A DNA stretch of 64,000 nucleotides from Bdellovibrio bacteriovorus (GCF_001592755.1 NZ_LUKF01000003.1:1-64000), one strand, 5' to 3'; shown: positions 18,415 through 27,042, numbered from the stretch's first letter. Made by a program: numbers and translations. The notes: generated by a model not told the origin, from the sequence alone.

Positions 18415-19957
18415 AAAATTCAGGACTCTTTAAAAGCGCGGCGATCGCAAAATAAATCGCCGCGGCTGCAAGAATCGCAACGAAAAGGGCCAGCATCTGC
18501 GGGCCTTTTTCCATTTCTGACGACACCAACGAATAGGTTTTCAATACGAATACCATCCCTACTCCCGCCGCCGTCATCTTCACGATGGATTGAAGGACCC
18601 CATCCCAGTTAAACGAAAGCTTCCAAAAAGGAAGGCCCGTTAAAAGTAAGAGCATATTTATTGAAGCTCCTAAAAGACTTGCGACCACAAGCCCTTGCAG
18701 TCCATGAGTTTGCATCAACCAAGGCGCTAAGGCGATGTGCACTGCTAAACTCAAAACGGAAACTGCAGCGGGATACCAGGTATTCTGAGTGGCATAGTAA
18801 AGCGGCATCAGAACTCGGCTGCAGGAGACCACCAACAAACTGATCGCATAAACTTTTAACACTGTCGTCGTTGCCAAAACATCGCTCATGGAAAACTGCC
18901 CGCGATAAAAAAGGACTTCCACGATGGGTTGAGCTAAAAAGAAAAGACCTAATGATGCCGGCCACGCCAAAAATAAATTCATCAAGAAGCTTTCTTGCGA
19001 AGCTTCTTTAAAAAGCTTCGTGTCTTTGCGCGCAGCAAACTCACTTAATGTCGGCAGAACTGCCGCCCCAAGACTGACTGAAATCAAAGATAGCGGTAGC
19101 TCTAAAAGACGGTCCGCCCAATAGATATAAGAGATGGATCCTTCGCTCAGGGAGCTTGCAAAATGCAGATTCACCAAAGTAGAAAACTGCGCAAGTCCCA
19201 TCCCGGCCAGTCCCGGAATCATACTGCGCAGAACTTTTGCGACGTCGGGACTCCAAAAAGAAATTTGCAAACGCGGCAGATAGCCTCGCGATTTTAAAGC
19301 CCACCACAGAAGGGCCGCTTGCATAAGACCGCCGACAAGAACTCCCCAGGCCAGCCCGTCTCCTATTTGCGGGAACCAAGCTGCAGGCATAAATGTAAAT
19401 ACCAGCATCGAAATATTTAAAAGCGCTGCCGCGAGCGCGGGAAGACCAAAACTCCCCAGCGCATTTAAAATTCCCATGAAGTAAGCGTAAAGGCAGACAA
19501 AGAAAACGAAGCCAAACATAATGCGCCCCATGCGCAACGTGAGCTCCCACTTTTCTAAATTTTGCGTGTAGATATCGGTCACTAAAAGTTGAAAAACATC
19601 TTCGGTGCGAAGAATTCCCCACAGCGCAAGAACCCCAAAAGCGATCAAAAAAAACGTATAAAGGCCGTTGATTAAATTTCGAGCACGAACACCCGAAGCA
19701 TCCTCCCCTTGCGCCTGCATAAAGACGGGAATAAAGCTGACGGAAAGTGAGCCTTCCCCGAAAAGGCGGCGAAAGAGATTAGGTAAACGGAAAGCCGCGG
19801 TCCACGCATCCGTCACCATGCGATCAAAGAGAGCCCCCAGCGCCATGTCCCTTAAAAGCCCCAAGATGCGGCTAGTTAAGGTCCCCGTCGCCATAGAAAA
19901 AGCCCTTTTGAGGACCTTTTTGCGATCTTCTTTTAATCCGCTTGCGTTATCAGACAC
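18380..19957 (-). CDS. murJ: Lipid II flippase MurJ (MviN)
   Basis: A 525-residue polytopic membrane protein of the MurJ/MviN family, which flips lipid II across the inner membrane for peptidoglycan synthesis. The N-terminal signature is clear: [10 protein letters not shown] at about residues 28-37 and the stretch [20 protein letters not shown] at about 56-75. Hydrophobic helices cover the rest, in keeping with the usual 14 segments. It is divergent from rpsT with only 55 bases between them, a neighbourhood also seen in other proteobacteria. Its 3' end overlaps MCP 3 by 35 bases. Confidence 0.96.
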   Translation of the reverse strand: MSDNASGLKEDRKKVLKRAFSMATGTLTSRILGLLRDMALGALFDRMVTDAWTAAFRLPNLFRRLFGEGSLSVSFIPVFMQAQGEDASGVRARNLINGLYTFFLIAFGVLALWGILRTEDVFQLLVTDIYTQNLEKWELTLRMGRIMFGFVFFVCLYAYFMGILNALGSFGLPALAAALLNISMLVFTFMPAAWFPQIGDGLAWGVLVGGLMQAALLWWALKSRGYLPRLQISFWSPDVAKVLRSMIPGLAGMGLAQFSTLVNLHFASSLSEGSISYIYWADRLLELPLSLISVSLGAAVLPTLSEFAARKDTKLFKEASQESFLMNLFLAWPASLGLFFLAQPIVEVLFYRGQFSMSDVLATTTVLKVYAISLLVVSCSRVLMPLYYATQNTWYPAAVSVLSLAVHIALAPWLMQTHGLQGLVVASLLGASINMLLLLTGLPFWKLSFNWDGVLQSIVKMTAAGVGMVFVLKTYSLVSSEMEKGPQMLALFVAILAAAAIYFAIAALLKSPEFSKIRPLFRRGL

Positions 19958-20012
19958 CCTATGTTAATCCCTTTGGTTCTCGTTTTAAAAAGATTACTTT
20001 GGAGGATATCCC

Positions 20013-20276
20013 TTGGCAAATCATAAGTCTGCAGCAAAAAGAGCTCGTCAAACTGTTCGTAAAACTGCTGTTAACAACGCTCGTAAGAGCACTGTAAAAA
20101 CTGTTGAAAAAAACTTGGTAAAAGCAATCCAAGCTAAAGACATCAAAGCTCTTCCTGAGTTGTTGAAGAAGTTCACTGCTCAAGTAATGAAAGCTGCTAA
20201 ATCTGGCGTTATCAAAAAAGAAACGGCTTCTCGTAAAATCAGCCGTCTTTCTACACGCGTTTCTGCAACGAAGTAA
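20013..20276 (+). CDS. rpsT: Small ribosomal subunit protein S20, TTG start
   Basis: An 87-residue basic protein matching bacterial S20 (MANHKSAAKRARQ at the start), which binds 16S rRNA in the 30S subunit. The initiator is TTG at 20013, supported by GGAGG at 20001-20005 seven bases upstream and by the expected N-terminus; no ATG is available there. In E. coli rpsT also starts with UUG, and that weak start is part of S20's control of its own translation, so the same control may operate here. It is convergent with the PilZ gene 14 bases away, and no terminator is visible between them. Confidence 0.98.
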   Translation: MANHKSAAKRARQTVRKTAVNNARKSTVKTVEKNLVKAIQAKDIKALPELLKKFTAQVMKAAKSGVIKKETASRKISRLSTRVSATK

Positions 20277-20290
20277 TCTGAATTGAAGTT

Positions 20291-20656
20291 TTAAGTAGTG
20301 CCCGGCGCGATATCAGTTCGTGCCGACACGAAAGAACGAATCTGTCTTTTGATAGAAAATTCGATTTCATTGAAGCTAAGACCATGGGTGACTCTTTCGT
20401 CACCCTGTTTTTTTTGTGTCGATCGCACCACCGCTCTCAAGAACACAAATTCCCCGGCCGGAACTTGAAAACTCACCACCAGTGAGTGCCCTTCCGTCAG
20501 AACATAATCCGAAATAATAGACATTCCCCCTTCACCGATCTCGCCTGATTCACAGACGAAATAGGATCCGTCACAAAGCACACCGATTTTGCGCTTCATA
20601 GCCCGTCTTGGATATTGACGGCGGAAATAACCTTTATCTTCAAATGATTTGTCCAT
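20291..20656 (-). CDS. PilZ-domain protein
   Basis: A 121-residue single-domain protein. Residues about 10-20 hold RRQYPRRAMKRK, fitting the RxxxR cyclic-di-GMP motif. The second motif (DxSxxG) reads EIGEGG, so Asp and Ser are replaced and binding may be altered. I chose the ATG at 20656 because ATAAGG lies about six bases upstream; a start at 20674 would add six residues. It follows holA by 33 bases on the same strand, so lptE, holA and this gene probably form one transcript. Confidence 0.82.
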   Translation of the reverse strand: MDKSFEDKGYFRRQYPRRAMKRKIGVLCDGSYFVCESGEIGEGGMSIISDYVLTEGHSLVVSFQVPAGEFVFLRAVVRSTQKKQGDERVTHGLSFNEIEFSIKRQIRSFVSARTDIAPGTT

Positions 20657-20689
20657 CAGAGACCTTATCGGCATCTGGGACGGAAAACT

Positions 20690-21712
20690 CTAGTTCAGAG
20701 CGAAGTTTTGAGACGATCCGCAGGTTTTTAGGACCATGTTTTCAAGCCAGATGTGGCTAGACAATGGTGAGGACTTAAGGGCCTTATCCGTCTCAGACAG
20801 AACCACCAGTGTTTGTTCCAACTTTTTCGCAGTCCAAAGTCGGGCTTGATCCAAGTAGCTTTCCAGGAAATAAGGCGGAATCTGCGCATAGTGAGCGAGC
20901 TTCGCGCCATGCAAGCCTTCATCCATGCCGCGCTTTAAAGTCAAAAGCACACGCACGTGACGGGCCACCAAAGAGACGATACCGATCTCGTTCTGCCCTT
21001 GATCCAAAAGATGAACCAAGTGCTCTAAAGCCTTTACGCGGTCGTTTTGACCGATGGCTTTCGTGAAATCAAAGACGTTTTCTTCTTTTGAGCGAGACAC
21101 GGCTTGCGCCACATCTTGCATTTCGATGCGACGTTGGCCGCCGACGAAATCACCGAGTTTTTTTAGCTCGGCTTCGATCTCTGTCAGATGATGTCCTACA
21201 AGCTTGTGCAGCAAGTGAATGGCGTCGTTGCTGATCGTAAGACCCAAAGTTTGCGCGATGTAATTGATCCAAGAAGGGATCTGATTTTCGTAAGGCTTTT
21301 TAAATTCCACGCAGTCTGCTTTTTCAAGCAGCTGACGGATTTGTTTTTTACGTTTGTCGACTCTGGAAGCCAGAATCACAAACACCGTGCTTTCCACTGG
21401 GGACTCAATCAGGCTGTCAAATTCGGCCCACTCTTTGTCCGTAAGCTCTTGGGCTTCTTTCAAGATGACCAGACGACGAGCCGCCATCATCGGCAGAGTC
21501 TCCACCGCATCGCGAACTGCGACGACGTCGGCGTCACTGGCATAAAAAAGGCTGTAGTTAAAATCCACCGCGCCTTCTGTCAGAACGGCGTATTTAAATC
21601 TTTCAACACTTTGATTCAGAAGATAAGGCTCTTCACCGAAAAGAAAGTACATTGGCGCAAGATGACCTTTTTCGAGGTCTTTATAGAATTTTTGCGCATC
21701 AATCAGTGCCAT
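20690..21712 (-). CDS. holA: DNA polymerase III subunit delta
   Basis: A 340-residue protein of the HolA family, the clamp-loader subunit that opens the sliding clamp. The N-terminal region shows the typical YFLFGEEPYLLNQSVERF, followed by the AAA+-like fold and a helical C-terminal part (RSKEENVFDFTKAIGQND). I use the ATG at 21712; the open frame extends to a TTG four codons earlier. It lies downstream of lptE on the same strand, the same order as in E. coli (lptE-holA), which supports both calls. Confidence 0.94.
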   Translation of the reverse strand: MALIDAQKFYKDLEKGHLAPMYFLFGEEPYLLNQSVERFKYAVLTEGAVDFNYSLFYASDADVVAVRDAVETLPMMAARRLVILKEAQELTDKEWAEFDSLIESPVESTVFVILASRVDKRKKQIRQLLEKADCVEFKKPYENQIPSWINYIAQTLGLTISNDAIHLLHKLVGHHLTEIEAELKKLGDFVGGQRRIEMQDVAQAVSRSKEENVFDFTKAIGQNDRVKALEHLVHLLDQGQNEIGIVSLVARHVRVLLTLKRGMDEGLHGAKLAHYAQIPPYFLESYLDQARLWTAKKLEQTLVVLSETDKALKSSPLSSHIWLENMVLKTCGSSQNFALN

Positions 21713-21754
21713 CGTTTTTCTCAAAAAAAGTCGTAAAGACCTTTTCCCCGGTGC

Positions 21755-22339
21755 TTAAAAATTTTCTGTAATACGATCATGGGCTTCGGCCATGATGTCG
21801 TTCGCCATGACGTCAATGTTCTGCCTGCGTGCAGAAAGATTGTAAAGAGGATTTACCGAGTTCACGCCTGCGAGCGTCACCTGAGGTGCTGCATAAGTAC
21901 GCTCTCCGCTGAAACTGCCGCTCCAAAGCTCGGTCCCATCAGCCTGTCGTACGACTTTGACAGTTACTGTAAGAAGAATCCGGTATTCCGTCGCGATGAC
22001 AGTTCCGTTAGGAAGATAGGCCGAAGACTGCTCACCGGCGACACGTTTGGCTCCGGGAATGTATTGAATATTATCGATCTGCCCGATCACTGCCACTTCT
22101 GACAAAGAGTTGTCCACAATACGAGCAATGCGCGAACGCTGAAACTCTAAAATCAATGCGTTGGTGAAGCCAACTTCTATGCCTGTTTCCTGGGTTTTAT
22201 TTTTGAAAATAGGGACCGAGATCTGCTTGTACCCACCTGGAATACTGCGACTCGCAGCGCCCATGCGGTAAGCGCATCCCGAGAGTAAAACCGAGAAGCT
22301 GACAGTCAGAATGAGAAGGCCTTTAAAGATTGCGTCCAC
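21755..22339 (-). CDS. lptE: LPS-assembly lipoprotein LptE
   Basis: A 194-residue lipoprotein with signal peptide and lipobox LLSGC at about residues 17-21. The mature part fits LptE, the outer-membrane partner of LptD in lipopolysaccharide export (YKQISVPIFKNKTQETGIE, VTVKVVRQADGTELWSGSF). I prefer the GTG at 22339, which gives a normal short signal peptide and leaves 44 bases between this gene and the divergent aminotransferase. An ATG at 22390 would run into that gene. The GTG lacks an obvious ribosome site, so the start is uncertain. Neighbouring holA supports the call. Confidence 0.87.
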   Translation of the reverse strand: MDAIFKGLLILTVSFSVLLSGCAYRMGAASRSIPGGYKQISVPIFKNKTQETGIEVGFTNALILEFQRSRIARIVDNSLSEVAVIGQIDNIQYIPGAKRVAGEQSSAYLPNGTVIATEYRILLTVTVKVVRQADGTELWSGSFSGERTYAAPQVTLAGVNSVNPLYNLSARRQNIDVMANDIMAEAHDRITENF

Positions 22340-22383
22340 GGGACCAGTTGAGTATAAAATACTGAAGATATCAAGGAAGAAAA

Positions 22384-23550
22384 ATGACATCTCTCAATGA
22401 CAATTACAGTTTGCTGGCGCCAGGTCCCGTGAATCTTCATCCTGAGGTGCGCAAAGTATTGGCACTTCCGATGATTCATCACCGCACCCCTGAATTTGAC
22501 GCCATTTTAAAGCGCGTTTTAAAAGGAATTAAAAGCGTTTTTCAAACCGAGCAAGATGTTTATCTTTTGACGTCCACGGGTTCTGGCGGCATGGAAGCAC
22601 TTTTAGTGAACGTGCTTTCTCCGGGCGATAAAGTGATCGCGATTGTTTCTGGAAAATTTGGCGAGCGCTGGGCCGACATGGCAAAAACTTTTGGCGCGGA
22701 AGTCACGATCGTCAATGTTCCTTGGGGCGAAGCCGTCAAAGTTTCTGAAGTTGAAGAGTTGCTGAAAAAAAATCCCGACACGCGCGCGGTTCTTTGCCAG
22801 GCCTGTGAAACTTCCACGGCGGTGGCGCATCCCATTCAGGAACTCGCATCTGTTGTAAAAAAATATTCCGAAACCTTGCTTTTGGTCGACGCCATCACCG
22901 CTTTGGGTGCCTATCCCCTGCCGATGGATGCTTGGGGTATTGATGGTTTGGTCGCCGGTTCGCAAAAAGCTTTTATGTTGCCTACGGGAATGACCTTCTT
23001 AGCTTTGTCACAAAAAGCTTGGAAGTTTGTCGATCAAGCAAAATGCCCTCGCTACTATTTTGATCTGCGCAAAGAAAAAAAAGCCAACAACAGCGGAGAA
23101 ACTTTTTATTCTTCAAACGTAGCCATCATTCGCGCCTTAGACACGGTCTTAGGCATGATCGAAAAACAAGGTTTGCAAGAGCTCTTCCGCATCATTCACC
23201 GCCGAGCTGAATTCACTCGCACCTTTGGATTGAAGCTGGGTTTCGGCCTTTACGCAAAATCTCCGAGCGATTCGGTCACGGCTTTGACCGTGCCTTCAGG
23301 AATGGACGGACAAAAAATCCGCCTTCATTTGGAAGAGGCTCATGCGATTACAATCATGGGCGGACAAGATCAAGCGAAGGGTAAAATCATTCGCGTCGGT
23401 CACATGGGTTATATTCAAGACGAAGAGCAAGTGCGTTTGATCGAGTGTCTGGGACACACTCTTCGTTTCTTTGATCCTGATTTTATATCTTTAGAGCACA
23501 TTTCAAATATCACCGATGAAGCGCGCGCGTGGTTAAGGGACAATCCATGA
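22384..23550 (+). CDS. Class V aminotransferase (serine/alanine-glyoxylate type)
   Basis: A 388-residue PLP enzyme of aminotransferase class V. It opens with LLAPGPVNLHPEV, then STGSGGMEALL and DAITALGAYPLPMDAWGID. The PLP lysine is in GSQKAFMLPTG at about residues 197-207. Substrate cannot be told from sequence; phosphoserine, serine-glyoxylate and alanine-glyoxylate enzymes share this fold. It overlaps the next gene by four bases (ATGA), and that gene is phosphoglycerate-dehydrogenase-like. The pair could therefore supply serine from 3-phosphoglycerate, an inference from context. Confidence 0.9.
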   Translation: MTSLNDNYSLLAPGPVNLHPEVRKVLALPMIHHRTPEFDAILKRVLKGIKSVFQTEQDVYLLTSTGSGGMEALLVNVLSPGDKVIAIVSGKFGERWADMAKTFGAEVTIVNVPWGEAVKVSEVEELLKKNPDTRAVLCQACETSTAVAHPIQELASVVKKYSETLLLVDAITALGAYPLPMDAWGIDGLVAGSQKAFMLPTGMTFLALSQKAWKFVDQAKCPRYYFDLRKEKKANNSGETFYSSNVAIIRALDTVLGMIEKQGLQELFRIIHRRAEFTRTFGLKLGFGLYAKSPSDSVTALTVPSGMDGQKIRLHLEEAHAITIMGGQDQAKGKIIRVGHMGYIQDEEQVRLIECLGHTLRFFDPDFISLEHISNITDEARAWLRDNP

Positions 23551-24533
23551 AGAAAAAAATTCTAATCACCGACCGCTTCGCGCAAGATAGTTTCTTATAC
23601 TTGCAACAACACAGTCAATTTGAAGTTGTGCGCAGTGATAACCCTCAGCACCTGCCGCTTGAGCATTTGGTCAGCGCCAATGCTTTGATCATTCGCAGTC
23701 GCACGACGGTGAACGAAGAACTTCTGAAAAAAGCCCGCCAGTTGCAGCTGATCATCACCTGCACCAGTGGTTTTGATCACATTGATTTGGATGCGACTCA
23801 AAAATGGGGCGTGACAGTGATGCACACGCCTTCAGCAAATATTGAATCCGCAGCTCAATTAACATGGGGACTGGTGCTAAATTGTGTGAACAACATTCCG
23901 CAGTCCCACAAAATGGTGAAGGCCGGCGAATGGAAGCGCGACTTGGTCACAGGCATTGAACTTTCCGGTCGCACCTACGGCATCGTCGGCTTGGGACGCA
24001 TCGGTTCGCGCGTGGCCGAGCTGGCGCAAGCTTTCGGCATGAACGTCGTTGCTTTTGATCCTTATCAGGACGACGAAGTTTTTGAACGCTTGAAAATACC
24101 CCGTTTAAGTTACGAAGAAGTTTTAAAAACTGCTGATATCTTAAGCTTCCACGTACCCAAGACTTTAGAAACAGAGCATATGCTCAACCGCTCCCACTTT
24201 GAATACATTCATCGCGGTTTGACCTTGGTCAACACGTCGCGCGGTTCCGTGATCAATGAAAACGACCTGTGCGAAGCCATCGAAAAAGGTTGGCTGCGCT
24301 CCGTCGGACTGGATGTCTTTGAAAAGGAACCTTTGTCCCGAAACTCAAAACTTCTCACGTATCCGAACGTGATTCTCACGCCGCATATTGGAGCCAATAC
24401 CGAAGATGCGTTCTTTAAAGCGTCTCAGGTCGCAGCTAATAAGCTTATGGCGTTTTTTATCGACGGGTCGACTTCTGACACCCTCCCGCCAAGGGCCCCC
24501 TGGTTTGGAGCCGCTCCATTTAAAGGAGAATAA
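23547..24533 (+). CDS. D-2-hydroxyacid dehydrogenase, phosphoglycerate-dehydrogenase-like
   Basis: A 328-residue NAD-dependent dehydrogenase. The Rossmann motif GIVGLGRIGSRVAE lies at about residues 143-156. Catalytic residues of the family are visible: Arg in TSRGSVIN, Glu in DVFEKEP and His in LTPHIGANT. There is no C-terminal ACT domain, so it should not show the usual serine feedback by that route. The ATG at 23547 is favoured: AAGGGA lies six bases upstream and the codon overlaps the aminotransferase TGA (ATGA), implying translational coupling. Serine synthesis is likely, but other 2-hydroxyacids are possible. Confidence 0.9.
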   Translation: MKKKILITDRFAQDSFLYLQQHSQFEVVRSDNPQHLPLEHLVSANALIIRSRTTVNEELLKKARQLQLIITCTSGFDHIDLDATQKWGVTVMHTPSANIESAAQLTWGLVLNCVNNIPQSHKMVKAGEWKRDLVTGIELSGRTYGIVGLGRIGSRVAELAQAFGMNVVAFDPYQDDEVFERLKIPRLSYEEVLKTADILSFHVPKTLETEHMLNRSHFEYIHRGLTLVNTSRGSVINENDLCEAIEKGWLRSVGLDVFEKEPLSRNSKLLTYPNVILTPHIGANTEDAFFKASQVAANKLMAFFIDGSTSDTLPPRAPWFGAAPFKGE

Positions 24534-24565
24534 AAACTTGCCTGACTGAATCTCTTGCGAGAAAG

Positions 24566-24597
24566 TTCGAAGGTACCAGGGGACTGGTACCTTCGAA
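24566..24597 (+). promoter_or_regulatory. Perfect 14-bp hairpin abutting the purA ribosome site
   Basis: Arms 24566-24579 and 24584-24597 are exact complements with a GGGA loop, and both contain the six-base palindromes TTCGAA and GGTACC. No T-run follows, so it is not an intrinsic terminator. It ends ten bases before the purA ATG, and the ribosome site AAGGGA (24596-24601) begins inside the right arm. Folding in mRNA could therefore hide part of the site. A palindromic protein operator is the alternative. Confidence 0.8.
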
Positions 24598-24607
24598 GGG
24601 AATTGCA

Positions 24608-25906
24608 ATGTCAGGTGTTGTTGTTGTCGGAGCCCAATGGGGCGATGAAGGTAAAGGTAAACTTATTGATGTCTTCGCTGAAAAAGCAGACATGGTCGTT
24701 CGCTACCAAGGCGGCGCCAACGCAGGCCACACACTCGTGGTCAACGGTCAGAAAACAGTTCTTCACTTGGTACCCAGCGGAATTCTTCGTCCCGAAACAA
24801 CCTGCGTGATCGCTCCAGGTGTTGTGATCGACGTGTTCTCTATCCGCGATGAAATCAACAAACTAAAAGCCACAGGTTATTTGCAAAATCCAAAGCAGTT
24901 GTTGATCTCAGACACAGCGACAATCATTCTTCCTTATCACAAAGCTTTAGATGCGGCTCGTGAAGCGGCATTGAGCGATAGCAAAATCGGTACAACTGGA
25001 AAAGGCATTGGCCCGGCTTACGAAGACCGCGCTTCTCGCCGCGCTGTTTTGTTCGGTGATATTTTCGATCGCGAAAGTCTAAAGGCCAAAGTAGAACTGG
25101 CATTGCGCGAGAAAAACTTCATGCTTGAAAACTACTACAAGGCGCCAACTTTCAAATTGGAAGACATCATGGCCGACCTTGAAAAAGTGGCGGAAGATTT
25201 AGCTCCGTATCGTTGCAAAGATTCTTCACTCTTCATCAACAAAAACTTGAAAGCCGGCAAACGCGTTCTGTTCGAAGGCGCTCAAGGTACGATGTTAGAT
25301 GTGATGCACGGAACATATCCCTTCGTAACAAGTTCTTCGACATTGGCCTCGAATGCTTGTGCCAGCGCAGGTATCAGCCCGATGAGCATTCAAAAAGTGA
25401 TCGGCGTTTTTAAAGCCTATGCAACACGCGTAGGAAGTGGTCCTTTCCCAACAGAGCTTAACGACGAAATCGGAAAGAAAATCCAAGCAGACGGCCACGA
25501 ATTCGGCTCAACAACTGGCCGCGCTCGTCGCTGTGGTTGGTTGGATCTAGTAGCGTTGAAATACGCGATCCGCGTGAACGGCATCACAAACCTTGCGATG
25601 ATGAAGTTAGACGTCCTAACAGGTCACGATCGCATCGGTGTCTGCACAGCTTACAAATTAAATGGCGAAACAATCACCGAGCTTCCAACATCTCCTTACG
25701 AGTTAGAAAAAGTGGAGCCCGTGATCGAATGGATTCCAGGTTGGAAAGAAGATTTAACGAAAGTAAAAACACTTTCAGATCTTCCGCGTCCAACAACAAA
25801 CTACATTGACTACTTAGGCTCACAATTGGGAACACCGATCGACGTAATCTCCGTCGGCCCGGGTCGCGAGCAGACATTGTGGGTCAAACCTTTGTTCAAT
25901 AATTAA
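24608..25906 (+). CDS. purA: Adenylosuccinate synthetase
   Basis: A 432-residue enzyme that joins IMP and aspartate using GTP in AMP synthesis. The N-terminal GTP site (GAQWGDEGKGKLIDVFAEKA) is complete, and GANAGHT, GTTGKGIGPAYEDRA, FEGAQGTMLD and TTGRARRCGW follow in the usual order. Length is typical of the family. A large hairpin ends just before the ribosome site, which may set expression. A strong terminator follows 20 bases after the stop. Confidence 0.98.
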   Translation: MSGVVVVGAQWGDEGKGKLIDVFAEKADMVVRYQGGANAGHTLVVNGQKTVLHLVPSGILRPETTCVIAPGVVIDVFSIRDEINKLKATGYLQNPKQLLISDTATIILPYHKALDAAREAALSDSKIGTTGKGIGPAYEDRASRRAVLFGDIFDRESLKAKVELALREKNFMLENYYKAPTFKLEDIMADLEKVAEDLAPYRCKDSSLFINKNLKAGKRVLFEGAQGTMLDVMHGTYPFVTSSSTLASNACASAGISPMSIQKVIGVFKAYATRVGSGPFPTELNDEIGKKIQADGHEFGSTTGRARRCGWLDLVALKYAIRVNGITNLAMMKLDVLTGHDRIGVCTAYKLNGETITELPTSPYELEKVEPVIEWIPGWKEDLTKVKTLSDLPRPTTNYIDYLGSQLGTPIDVISVGPGREQTLWVKPLFNN

Positions 25907-25926
25907 GCACAGTTAGCGAATTCACG

Positions 25927-25965
25927 AAGGGCTTTGCTTATGCCTTAAGCAAAGCCCTTTTTTTT
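25927..25965 (+). terminator. Intrinsic terminator of purA
   Basis: A perfect 14-bp stem (25927-25940 with 25946-25959), five-base loop and a run of eight T's. Confidence 0.95.
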
Positions 25966-26009
25966 ATAAAAAAATCGCAAAATTTTTTAAAAAACAGCAA
26001 GAAATCGTA

Positions 26010-26036
26010 TTGACTTTGCCCCCGCCTTACTACAAA
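26010..26036 (+). promoter_or_regulatory. Possible promoter of the tRNA pair
   Basis: TTGACT at 26010-26015 and TACAAA at 26031-26036, with a 15-base spacer that is shorter than ideal. The -10 ends 23 bases before tRNA-Lys. The spacing makes this tentative. Confidence 0.45.
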
Positions 26037-26059
26037 TTAGCACTTCCTAAACGGACAGT

Positions 26060-26135
26060 GGTTCGCTAGCTCAGCTGGTAGAGCACTTCACTTTTAATGA
26101 AGGGGTCGATGGTTCGAATCCATCGCGAGCCACCA
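26060..26135 (+). tRNA. tRNA-Lys (TTT)
   Basis: A 76-base cloverleaf including an encoded CCA. The acceptor stem is GGTTCGC with GCGAGCC (one T-G pair), the anticodon stem is CTTCA/TGAAG, and the loop CTTTTAA holds anticodon TTT at 26093-26095. GGTTCGAATCC forms the T arm. Confidence 0.97.
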
Positions 26136-26156
26136 TTTTCTGTTTTTTCTCTACAC

Positions 26157-26232
26157 GTTCCCATCGTCTAGGGGCCTAGGACACCTCCCTTTCACGGAGG
26201 ATACAGGGGTTCAAATCCCCTTGGGAACGCCA
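26157..26232 (+). tRNA. tRNA-Glu (TTC)
   Basis: A 76-base cloverleaf with encoded CCA. The acceptor stem is GTTCCCA with TGGGAAC, the anticodon stem is CCTCC/GGAGG, and the loop CTTTCAC gives anticodon TTC at 26191-26193. It lies 21 bases after tRNA-Lys, so the two are probably co-transcribed. Confidence 0.97.
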
Positions 26233-26315
26233 ACTTTTCTCACTACTCTTGCTTCATTTACATTTCGCCTGAACTCGAAAGGTTATGTTAGACCCATCGC
26301 TTCGCGACGGGGCCC

Positions 26316-26342
26316 TTTGGCGTTCCCATTGGGAACGCCAAA
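26316..26342. repeat. Palindrome containing a copy of the tRNA-Glu 3' end
   Basis: Two perfect 13-base arms separated by one base. The right half repeats 13 bases of the tRNA-Glu 3' end and its flank (TTGGGAACGCCAA at 26221-26233, again at 26329-26341), 108 bases apart. A repeat of a tRNA 3' end is the usual trace of site-specific integration, but the piece between holds no gene. A duplicated fragment or an RNA processing hairpin is equally possible. Confidence 0.7.
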
Positions 26343-26352
26343 TTTTGTAACT

Positions 26353-26396
26353 AAAAATAAAAAACCCGAATCGAAAGATTCGGGTTTTTTATTTTT
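26353..26396. terminator. Strong bidirectional terminator
   Basis: A perfect 20-bp stem (26353-26372 with 26377-26396) with GAAA loop, flanked by A-run and T-run, so it can act on both strands. It ends the tRNA transcript and may also end the minus-strand selO/SemiSWEET transcript. Confidence 0.95.
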
Positions 26397-26754
26397 ACTC
26401 ACAGTCTTGGTTCTCCCAAGGGGCTTTGAACTCAAAAGGTTGGCGCAAAAAAAATAATCCATCAAAGCTCGCGAAAAGCAACGGGCGCCGACAACAGGGG
26501 TTGTTTCGGGCTCCTGCCCTCAACCCCTTCGGGGCTGACGCATAAAAATAGCTTCCTGCTATTTTTATCATCGACGACGCAGGATGCGTCCTCGAAGGCG
26601 CCGAAGGCGGTCCAAAGGACCGAGGGCCACGACGGCCCGAGCCCAATCCCCTCCACGATCGAAGCAAAAGATGCGACTTGTGAGCAAAGCGAACAAGAAG
26701 CCAGAAAAAAAAAGCGAGTTTCAAGCGAAGCGAGAAACAAGCCAACAAAGGGAA
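26397..26754. other. Hairpin-dense non-coding block
   Basis: About 360 bases without a credible gene. Inverted repeats follow one another: 26496-26528 (8-bp outer stem enclosing a 4-bp inner stem), an overlapping CCCC-TTC-GGGG alternative at 26524-26534, 26542-26568 (11-bp AT-rich stem), 26576-26590, 26608-26622 (CGGTCC, AAA loop) and 26624-26638. The right end is purine-rich. It could be the 3' untranslated tail of the minus-strand genes, a structured RNA, or a decayed repeat element. Confidence 0.6.
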
Positions 26755-27042
26755 CTACTCTCTCTTCCCCTCATCCTTAAACTTCTTAGTAAAATAAAAT
26801 CCCGTGATATTCGTTAAGAGCAAAACCAAATTCAAAACCGTAAAAACCCAATTCCCCAAATTATAAGAATAAACCGCAAGTCCAAGACTAGAAAAAATCT
26901 GCCCCGCAAAAAGATAAATCGAAACTCCTTGCGAAGTCCGATCACGTATCTGCTTGCGTATCTGATTCACGATCGTAGCGATCAGAACAAGCGAGGCCAC
27001 CCAACCTAAAACATCATTGAAAGACACAATCAAGTCCCACAA
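26755..27042 (-). CDS. SemiSWEET-like small membrane transporter
   Basis: A 95-residue membrane protein with three helices (about residues 9-25, 40-60 and 64-84), matching bacterial SemiSWEET sugar transporters in size and plan. The first helix is followed by VNQIRKQIRDRTSQGVS, the usual position of the PQ-loop motif, with Asn in place of Pro. SemiSWEETs work as dimers; the substrate here is unknown. The start overlaps the selO stop by 13 bases, so the two are one transcript. Confidence 0.8.
   Translation of the reverse strand: MWDLIVSFNDVLGWVASLVLIATIVNQIRKQIRDRTSQGVSIYLFAGQIFSSLGLAVYSYNLGNWVFTVLNLVLLLTNITGFYFTKKFKDEGKRE

Noticed and set aside
20291-20674. Longer start at 20674 for the PilZ gene
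   Set aside because: The ATG at 20656 has an ATAAGG site at proper distance; the longer form lacks one.
26221-26457. Open frame of 78 codons beginning inside tRNA-Glu
   Set aside because: It is made of the tRNA end, a palindrome and a terminator stem; not a gene.
26395-26817. Several overlapping open frames in the hairpin-dense block
   Set aside because: Arg/Ser/Lys-rich or low-complexity products on both strands with no ribosome site; the inverted repeats explain the sequence better.
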